NCBI GenBank assembly: GCA_003482555.1
Contig: DMYQ01000121.1
Coordinates: 1,916-7,183 of the forward strand
Direction: 5' to 3'
Length of the DNA: 5,268 bases
Source of the DNA: Janthinobacterium sp.
GTDB taxonomy: Bacteria; Pseudomonadota; Gammaproteobacteria; Burkholderiales; Burkholderiaceae_D
The translations under genes were made by a program, and so were the position numbers. The notes beneath the pieces were generated by a model, which saw nothing but the letters and a program-made list of their open reading frames with translations, made no database searches and was not told where the DNA came from. Positions 1-5,268 of this stretch are shown piece by piece (within the stretch, counting starts at the first letter, position 1; the number at the start of each line of letters is the position of its first letter).

Positions 1-1
1 G

Positions 2-457
2 CTGGCCGAGGTCGGCACCTTCGCGCGCGTGAAAGAATGGTCCGCACCGCTGGCCGGCCTCTTGCATATCCAGTGCGAGGGCCGGGGCCGCTTCAGGATA
101 CTGTCCAGCGAGCGCCTCAGGAACGGCCTGTGGATGGCCGAAGTGGCGCAACTGGCGCCGGACAAGGAAGTGGATATCCCGCCCGAGCAGCAGAATGTGG
201 CGAATGCGCTGGGCGCGTTGATCCGTTCTTTGCGGGAGCGCAATACGCCGCCGGAGCAGATGCCCCTGTTGCCGCCATTCCGGCTCGACGAGTGCGGCTG
301 GGTCGCCAATCGCTGGTGCGAGTTGCTGGCGCTCGATATCGATGAAAAGCAGCGTCTGCTGGCACAGGAAAATCCCGTGCTGCGGCTGGAGTTGGTGCAA
401 GACATACTGGCCGATCACGGTTTGCTCAAGGAGCGCCCGCACGGCGGCCAGCTTTGA
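2..457 (+). CDS. LON peptidase substrate-binding domain protein (5' end cut by window edge)
   Basis: The reading frame is open from base 2 and gives 151 visible residues ending in TGA. A GTG at 29 is in frame, but the residues before it (LAEVGTFAR) fit the family, so the true start lies left of the window. The pattern GTFARV...PLAGLLHIQCEGRGRFRI, followed by a segment on alternative modification of the ligand surface and a helical C-terminus (LLALDIDEKQRLLAQ, then LVQDILADHGLL), is typical of stand-alone proteins carrying the N-terminal (substrate-recognition) domain of Lon protease. They lack the AAA+ and peptidase domains, and none are visible here. Such proteins are usually about 190-220 residues, so roughly 50-60 are missing. 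Their cellular role is not established; binding of unfolded or degradation-bound proteins is an inference from the domain. The gene ends directly against the stop codon of the convergent DUF1294 gene, and no terminator is visible after it. Family assignment is fairly sure; function is unknown. Confidence 0.85.
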   Translation: MAEVGTFARVKEWSAPLAGLLHIQCEGRGRFRILSSERLRNGLWMAEVAQLAPDKEVDIPPEQQNVANALGALIRSLRERNTPPEQMPLLPPFRLDECGWVANRWCELLALDIDEKQRLLAQENPVLRLELVQDILADHGLLKERPHGGQL

Positions 458-802
458 TTAGATACCCAGCCGTCCGGCGCCGGCCCAGTAGATGAACGCC
501 GCGCAATTGAGCGCCACGCTGATCCAGAACTTGAAACGAAACGACACCTTGCTGGACTTGTGGCGCAGCCACTGCTGGGCCAGCACGGCGCCCGGCCAAC
601 CGCCGGCCAGTCCCAGCAGAAGCAGGGTGCTTTCCGGTGTGCGCCGGCGGCCGGCCTTGGCGGCGGACTTGTCGAGCGCGTAGGCGCCAAAGCAGAGCAG
701 GCTGAGCGCCAGGTAGAGCGCGGCGGCCAGGGCCGGCACGTCCCAGGCCAGCGTGGCGCCCGCATACAGGATGCCGAACAGGGCAAGCGGAATATATTGC
801 AT
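458..802 (-). CDS. DUF1294 family small membrane protein
   Basis: This encodes 114 residues, from ATG at 802-800 to TAA at 460-458. The family signature is clear: AYALDK at about 40-45, then GRRRTPE at 51-57, a Gly-rich stretch LAGGWPGAV at about 65-73, and RHKSSKVSFRFKF at 80-92. This matches the DUF1294 pattern of DK, RR-PE, GG-PGA and RHK-K-F. Hydrophobic segments at about 4-20, 22-41, 58-76 and 93-108 suggest an inner-membrane protein with three or four membrane passes. Many DUF1294 proteins carry an N-terminal cold-shock domain. This one does not: it begins directly with a membrane segment. Biochemical function is unknown for the family. The start is the only reasonable one in frame, since no ATG, GTG or TTG lies in the short stretch upstream; the ribosome site is weak (GGA about 5 nt before ATG). 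The gene lies 28 nt downstream of the T-tract of the ycaO terminator, so how it is transcribed is unclear. Confidence 0.85.
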   Translation of the reverse strand: MQYIPLALFGILYAGATLAWDVPALAAALYLALSLLCFGAYALDKSAAKAGRRRTPESTLLLLGLAGGWPGAVLAQQWLRHKSSKVSFRFKFWISVALNCAAFIYWAGAGRLGI

Positions 803-830
803 GTCAATCCAGTCGCTGCGGATGGAATGT

Positions 831-866
831 AAAAAGGCCGCTGCCCGCTTGCGCGCGGCAGCGGCC
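831..866 (-). terminator. Rho-independent terminator of ycaO
   Basis: On the minus strand a perfect 10-bp G+C-rich stem (GGCCGCTGCC, 857-866 paired with 836-845) has an 11-nt loop and is followed at once by TTTTT (835-831). The hairpin begins 34 nt after the ycaO stop codon, the expected place. On the plus strand no T-tract follows the stem, so it should act only on minus-strand transcription. The stem and tract are read directly; termination is inferred. Confidence 0.9.
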
Positions 867-900
867 CGAACGCCGCGCTACCCTTGCTACAGGATAGGTC

Positions 901-2616
901 TTAGCGGTCGGCCGCGAACAGCTTGTCGTAGGCGGCCAGCAGGGTCTGGTGCATGGCGCTGCCTTCCATGTCCACGCCCAGGGTGTCGAGGCCGAAGAAG
1001 CGCTCGCTGCGGTCGAGCAGCGCTTCCGCCTGGCGCACGGTTTCCGCGCCGTACAGCATGAGCATAGCGCGGCGGTAGTTTTCCACGTCGCCGACGTTGA
1101 GGATGCTGTCGATGCAGCGGTACACCAGGCGTCGCGCCGGCGCCAGATCCTTGAAGTGGTGGATCCAGTCGCAGCCTTCGCGTATCGCTTCCTGGTCGCC
1201 GACGGCCAGGGCCAGCAGGGTTTTCAGTTCGCCGACGCGCAATTGCTTCCACGGCGTGCCCAGCGGAATGGCCAGGCCCAGCACTTCCCACAGCGGACGC
1301 TCGTCGTTCAAGTTCATCGTCTGCAAGTCGGCCAGCAATTCTTCCGCCTCGTCTTCGCTCAGATCGTGCAGGCGCAGCAGTTGCGGACGGATGGCGTTGC
1401 CGACGCTATTGTTTTCCCATTCCAGGTCTTCCACCGGATAGATTTCCGACATGCCCGGCACCAGGATGCGGCAACTGTAAGCGCCTTGCTCGCTGAAGTC
1501 GGCAACGTAGATGTCCTTGCCTTCGCCGTGGATGCAATTGACCAGCCAGTGGTAATCTTCCTCGGTGGTGTTGCTGAAGTTCCAGTCGGCGAAAGGGAAA
1601 TCCGGCGTGTCGCCCATGAAATTCCAGCTGATCACGCCGCTCGAATCGACGAAGTGGATTTCCAGGTTGGCCACGGCGTTGATTTCGCTCATGTCGAAAC
1701 CCGGTTCCGGGAAACCTTCCAGGGAATCGAGGGCGCGGCCCTGCAGCAATTCCGTCATGGCCCGTTCCAGCGCGATTTCAAAGCGCGGGTGCGCGCCGTA
1801 GCTGGAAAACACGCCCTGATCCTTCGGATGCACCAGGGTCACGTTCATCACCGGGTACAGGCCGCCCAGCGAGGCATCCTTGACGAGGATGCCGAAGCCG
1901 GCCTTGCGCAGCCCGGCGATGCCGGCGTGGATGCTGGGGAAGCGGGCGATGACTTCGTCCGGCACTTCCGGCAGGCACAGGCCTTCGGCGATGATGCGGT
2001 ATTTGATGGCGCGCTCGAAGATTTCGGACAGGGCCTGGGTGCGCGCTTCCATCAGCGTGTTGCCGGCGGCCATGCCGTTGCTGACATACAGATTGCCGAT
2101 GATATTGACTGGAATGAAAGCTTGGCTGTCGTCGCGCAGGCGGGTGTAGGGCAGGGCGCAGATGCCGCGCGCCACGTTGCCGGAATTGAGGTCGACCAGC
2201 ACGTCGTCGCCGATGTCGCCTTCGGGATTATAAAAGGCGTGCAATTCCGGGTTCAGCAGCTCGGCCGGCCAGGCGCCGTCCGGCGTGGGCGCGAACCAGC
2301 GTTCTTGCGGGTAATGGACGAAGGGACGCCGGGCGCGCGTTTCGCCCAGATAAAAATGGGTCCAGAAATAATGCGTGCCGAGGCGCTCGAAAAACTCGCC
2401 GTAGGCGCTGGCGCGGGCCGCCAGTTCGGTCGCGCCCTTGCCGTTCGAAAACAGCATCGGACATTCGCTGTCTTTCATGTGGGTCGACCAGATGCCGTCC
2501 ACTTCGTGCAGCAGCGACGATTCGTTCAGGGTGAAACCGCGCGCCGCCAGCTTGCTTTGCATGGTGGCGATGGTCGATTCGAGGGCGGCGTCTTTGCCAA
2601 TGATGAAAGTTTGCAT
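901..2616 (-). CDS. ycaO: YcaO protein, ribosomal protein S12 methylthiolation accessory factor
   Basis: The 571-residue protein aligns along its whole length with my memory of E. coli YcaO (586 aa), starting at QTFI-GKDAALE. YcaO proteins use ATP to activate amide backbones. E. coli YcaO has been linked to RimO-dependent beta-methylthiolation of Asp89 in ribosomal protein S12 in the cytoplasm, though its exact part is not settled. The ATP/Mg-binding residues are all present, one position lower than in E. coli: Lys8, Glu74 and Glu77 (in GEFFER), Glu198, Glu201 and Arg202 (in SEIFER), and Arg285 with Glu289 (in ERAMTELLQGR). The YcaO catalytic fold spans about 45-400. A helical, TPR-like C-terminal region follows at about 415-571. 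The C-terminus ends AADR and lacks the proline-rich tail of azole-forming YcaO enzymes, and there is no precursor peptide or partner E1-like gene nearby, so azoline chemistry is unlikely. The ATG is supported by homology; the ribosome site is a modest GAGA about 7 nt upstream. The gene follows trpS by 96 bp and ends in a clear terminator. No rimO is in the window. Confidence 0.95.
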   Translation of the reverse strand: MQTFIIGKDAALESTIATMQSKLAARGFTLNESSLLHEVDGIWSTHMKDSECPMLFSNGKGATELAARASAYGEFFERLGTHYFWTHFYLGETRARRPFVHYPQERWFAPTPDGAWPAELLNPELHAFYNPEGDIGDDVLVDLNSGNVARGICALPYTRLRDDSQAFIPVNIIGNLYVSNGMAAGNTLMEARTQALSEIFERAIKYRIIAEGLCLPEVPDEVIARFPSIHAGIAGLRKAGFGILVKDASLGGLYPVMNVTLVHPKDQGVFSSYGAHPRFEIALERAMTELLQGRALDSLEGFPEPGFDMSEINAVANLEIHFVDSSGVISWNFMGDTPDFPFADWNFSNTTEEDYHWLVNCIHGEGKDIYVADFSEQGAYSCRILVPGMSEIYPVEDLEWENNSVGNAIRPQLLRLHDLSEDEAEELLADLQTMNLNDERPLWEVLGLAIPLGTPWKQLRVGELKTLLALAVGDQEAIREGCDWIHHFKDLAPARRLVYRCIDSILNVGDVENYRRAMLMLYGAETVRQAEALLDRSERFFGLDTLGVDMEGSAMHQTLLAAYDKLFAADR

Positions 2617-2667
2617 GCGGAATTCTCGATAGGGAGGGGGCGGCGTCGGGCGCGCCTGGGCGGAACC

Positions 2668-2680
2668 GGGTATTTTACCC
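2668..2680. promoter_or_regulatory. Small palindrome with -10-like hexamer between trpS and ycaO
   Basis: The 96-bp gap between the trpS stop and the ycaO start contains the inverted repeat GGGTA-TTT-TACCC. On the minus strand its centre reads TAAAAT, one base off the sigma-70 -10 consensus and 55 nt before the ycaO ATG. No good -35 lies 16-18 nt upstream (the 17-nt position reads CTATGC; a TTGATC is 22 nt away). It could be a weak ycaO promoter or an operator half-site pair, or chance. The hairpin is not followed by a T-tract, so it is not a terminator for trpS, which leaves read-through from trpS into ycaO possible. Confidence 0.2.
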
Positions 2681-2712
2681 CAGTCGGCCCGGACGCATAG
2701 ATCAAAAGTCGC

Positions 2713-3735
<1,023 letters not shown>

Positions 3736-3740
3736 CGAAG

Positions 3741-3747
3741 TTCCTTT
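3741..3747 (-). promoter_or_regulatory. Ribosome binding site of trpS
   Basis: On the minus strand AAAGGAA is followed by 5 nt and then the trpS ATG. This is the best Shine-Dalgarno match in the window and fixes the start over the overlapping out-of-frame ATG at 3772, whose product looks like a frame shadow. Confidence 0.8.
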
Positions 3748-3776
3748 GGAGCCGCCGGTTCGGGACGCGCATGCGA

Positions 3777-3802
3777 AACGCCGCCCAAATCGAGGCGGCG
3801 TT
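3777..3802 (-). other. Perfect 9-bp hairpin in the trpS leader
   Basis: AACGCCGCC and GGCGGCGTT form a perfect 9-bp stem around an 8-nt loop. It lies 41 nt upstream of the trpS ATG. Read in the trpS direction, the 3' arm ends in GTTTCG, so there are only three Ts after the G+C-rich part, and a run of six Ts precedes the hairpin instead. Read in the plus direction an A-run follows, so it is not a terminator that way either. It could be a weak terminator for transcripts arriving from the MFS gene, an attenuator-like element in the trpS leader, or an mRNA-stabilising stem. No Trp-rich leader peptide and no T-box-like sequence is visible. The structure is certain as sequence; its role is unknown. 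Confidence 0.5.
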
Positions 3803-3892
3803 GATAAAAAATCCCTGTCAAGCGGCCGCGTGTCGTCGGCGGGGCCAACTCTGCGGGCAAGCGCGATGGGATTCGATAAATTTCATAACGGC

Positions 3893-3921
3893 ATGGTTGC
3901 AGTTCGGGGCTCCGCTGTCAA
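3893..3921 (-). promoter_or_regulatory. Candidate sigma-70 promoter upstream of trpS
   Basis: On the minus strand a perfect -35 hexamer TTGACA (3921-3916) is followed after 17 nt by AACCAT (3898-3893), which matches the -10 consensus at only three of six positions. A transcript would start near 3886 and carry a leader of about 150 nt that includes the 3777-3802 hairpin. A second perfect TTGACA lies at 3821-3816, but 17 nt after it there is only CCGCCT, inside the hairpin. This is a weak prediction; it is listed because trpS needs a promoter somewhere in this stretch unless it is read from the MFS gene. Confidence 0.22.
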
Positions 3922-4110
3922 GGTCTTGCGCCAGATTGCGCGGCGGGACGGTGAAACGGGGCGCGGCTGAGTGCGCGGCAGACGATGCGCGCGGAAATGC
4001 GTCCATCATGCCTTTTCCCATCTGTGCCGCGACAAGCCGCGGAGAAATAGCCGAAGTCCCATTGTCACCGATATAATTCTAATCAACAATGAGCGACGCG
4101 CCTCCGGGTT

Positions 4111-5268
4111 TCAGCCAGGGCTCGATGGCGCCGCCTGGACCTGCACACTGATGTGATGCGATTTGAAATAGCGGGCCGCCACGGCGATGGCGATCACCTG
4201 CATGGCGACACACAGGAAAAAGGTGCTGCCCACGCGCCAGTCGCCGGCCACCAGATGGCTGACCCGGCCCAGGATGACGCTGCCGACCAGGGGCATGATG
4301 ATGATGCCCAGGCTGCTGATCGATTGCAGCGAACCCATCAGCTCACCCTGTTCATTGGCCGGCGACAGCTTCGAAATGATGCCTTGCAGGGCGGGCCCGG
4401 CCGCGAAGGCCAGCAGATTGCACAGGATGAAGACGTACATCATCCAACCCTGGGTCGCCAGGCCGTACAGCAGGTAGGTGATGGCGCCGGACGCCATGCC
4501 CAGCAGGGCCAGGCGGGCTTCGCCGAAGCGCTTGATCAAGGGGCCCAGCAGGGCCGCTTGCACCACGGCCGCGCACAGGCCCACGCAAAACAGGGCGACG
4601 CCGTTTTCGCGCGGACTCCAGTTGAAGCGGAAATGCGTGTACAGCACCCAGGTCGACTGCAACATCATCTGGGCAAAGGTCATCAGGCCGTAGGCCACGA
4701 TCAAGCCGCGGATTTCGGTGCGGCGCGCCAGCTTGAGCAGCGCCGTCAGCGGATTGACACGGGACAGCTTGAAGGGCGCGCGCTGCGCCAGCGGCAACGA
4801 TTCCGGCACGCACAGATAACCGTACACCAGGTTCGCCGCCGACAGGCCGGCGGCGATGAAAAACGGCAGGTGCAGATTGATAGCACCGAGCAGGCCGCCC
4901 AGCATCGGGCCGCAAATGAAGCCCAGGCCGAAGGCGGCGCCCACCTTGCCGAAACTCTTGGCGCGGTTTTCCGGCGTCGAGATGTCTGAGGCGTAGGCCG
5001 AGGCGACCGACATGCTGGCCGAAGACACGCCGCCCAGCACGCGGCCAATGAACAGGCAAGCCAGGTTGGGGGCCCAGCCGGTGGCGAGAAAGTTCAGGCA
5101 CATGCCGGCCATCGAGTACATCAGCACGGGGCGCCGGCCGACCCGGTCGCTGACCGCGCCCAGCATCGGCATGCAAATGAATTGCAGCAGCCCGAAGGTG
5201 GCCGCCAGGATGCCGTACCAGAGCGCCTGGGCGTCGCGCCCGTTGACGAAGTCGCCCACCAGGATGGG
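4111..5268 (-). CDS. TetA-like major facilitator superfamily transporter (N-terminus cut by window edge)
   Basis: The frame is open to the right edge and gives 385 visible residues ending in TGA. The GTG at 5259 is in frame but is internal, because TM1 with its usual acidic motif is missing and the visible part begins just before TM2. MFS motif A is clear between TM2 and TM3 (GAVSDRVGRRP, visible residues 37-47). GRVLGGVSSA in TM4, then SAYASDISTPENRAKSFG in the TM4-5 loop and GFICGPMLGG in TM5 (about 116-125) are the arrangement of the TCR/Tet family of 12-TM drug:proton antiporters. PES at 155-157 and a basic central loop (about 158-185) divide the halves; six further membrane segments follow, then a short polar tail. 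About 11 segments are visible. It probably exports a small molecule across the inner membrane using the proton gradient. The substrate cannot be told: Tet family resemblance alone does not show tetracycline resistance, and no TetR-type regulator gene is in view. It precedes trpS on the same strand with a 375-bp gap. Confidence 0.9.
   Translation of the reverse strand, partial: PILVGDFVNGRDAQALWYGILAATFGLLQFICMPMLGAVSDRVGRRPVLMYSMAGMCLNFLATGWAPNLACLFIGRVLGGVSSASMSVASAYASDISTPENRAKSFGKVGAAFGLGFICGPMLGGLLGAINLHLPFFIAAGLSAANLVYGYLCVPESLPLAQRAPFKLSRVNPLTALLKLARRTEIRGLIVAYGLMTFAQMMLQSTWVLYTHFRFNWSPRENGVALFCVGLCAAVVQAALLGPLIKRFGEARLALLGMASGAITYLLYGLATQGWMMYVFILCNLLAFAAGPALQGIISKLSPANEQGELMGSLQSISSLGIIIMPLVGSVILGRVSHLVAGDWRVGSTFFLCVAMQVIAIAVAARYFKSHHISVQVQAAPSSPG

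Larger units (their letters stand above)
3736..4110. other. Gene-free intergenic region between MFS gene and trpS
   Basis: These 375 bp hold no protein-coding gene that I can support. The best minus-strand frame (3818-4021, 67 aa) has no ribosome site and a low-complexity Ala/Pro/Arg-rich product with no recognisable motif. The region contains the trpS ribosome site, the 9-bp hairpin, two TTGACA hexamers in the trpS direction, a short CCGCG/CGCGG stem at 4027-4042, and an A+T-richer patch at about 4070-4090. That patch has TATAAT on the plus strand (4072-4077) and TAGAAT on the minus strand (4081-4076), neither with a good -35 element. No terminator with a T-tract follows the MFS stop codon. 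A small RNA gene is possible, but no known family was recognised. Confidence 0.6.

Noticed and set aside
901..2616. YcaO as part of a RiPP (azole or thioamide) cluster
   Set aside because: It resembles the E. coli S12-associated type, lacks a proline-rich C-terminus, and has no precursor peptide or partner enzyme beside it.
949..2700. A 583-codon open frame on the plus strand covering nearly all of ycaO
   Set aside because: It is antisense to a gene with full-length homology. The product is rich in His, Gln, Ala, Val and Asp without any recognisable motif, the usual look of a mirror frame in high-G+C DNA.
3777..3802. The hairpin as a classical rho-independent terminator
   Set aside because: Only three Ts follow it on the minus strand and an A-run follows on the plus strand, so the defining T-tract is missing in both directions.
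3818..4021. A 67-codon minus-strand frame in the intergenic region
   Set aside because: No ribosome site precedes its ATG, composition is Ala/Pro/Arg-rich and no family is recognisable. A real small gene cannot be excluded but is not supported.
4153..4989. A 278-codon plus-strand frame antisense to the MFS gene
   Set aside because: The product is very rich in Gln, His and Ala, with no membrane segments or domain; it mirrors the transporter codons.
4111..5268. A tetracycline-resistance determinant on a mobile element
   Set aside because: Tet-family motifs are shared by many chromosomal exporters; no TetR gene, transposase or terminal repeats are seen, and base composition matches the neighbours.

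Overview
The window looks like ordinary chromosomal DNA from a high-G+C betaproteobacterium. The family Oxalobacteraceae (Janthinobacterium, Massilia or Duganella type) is my best guess. This rests on overall protein similarity as I remember it and on base composition, not on a search. I found no rRNA or tRNA gene, insertion sequence, integrase, CRISPR array or phage gene. Coding density is high and base composition looks even throughout.

Layout from left to right: (1) a plus-strand gene cut by the left edge encodes the C-terminal part of a small stand-alone LON substrate-binding-domain protein. (2) Its stop codon touches, with no gap, the stop codon of a convergent minus-strand gene for a small DUF1294 membrane protein. 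(3) A strong rho-independent terminator at 831-866, on the minus strand, ends the next gene. (4) That gene is a full-length ycaO, encoding an ATP-dependent YcaO protein closely resembling Escherichia coli YcaO. (5) A 96-bp gap with a small palindrome separates it from trpS, a complete tryptophanyl-tRNA synthetase of the variety known from streptococci. (6) A 375-bp gene-free region follows, holding a perfect 9-bp hairpin and candidate promoter hexamers. (7) A minus-strand TetA-like MFS transporter gene is cut by the right edge, so its first transmembrane segment is missing.

Four of the five genes lie on the minus strand: MFS, trpS, ycaO and DUF1294. trpS and ycaO may share a transcript because no terminator is visible between them, and the terminator after ycaO would end such a unit. 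There is no obvious shared pathway. trpS charges tRNA with tryptophan, ycaO assists modification of ribosomal protein S12 (both translation-related), and the transporter probably exports a small molecule.

I see no convincing undescribed multi-gene system. The most interesting point is the TrpRS. It belongs to a divergent class with Gln where the well-studied Bacillus-type enzymes have the histidine linked to indolmycin sensitivity, and it may be a second TrpRS in this organism. The tight spacing of the ycaO terminator and the DUF1294 start, and the structured trpS leader, are smaller points worth a look.
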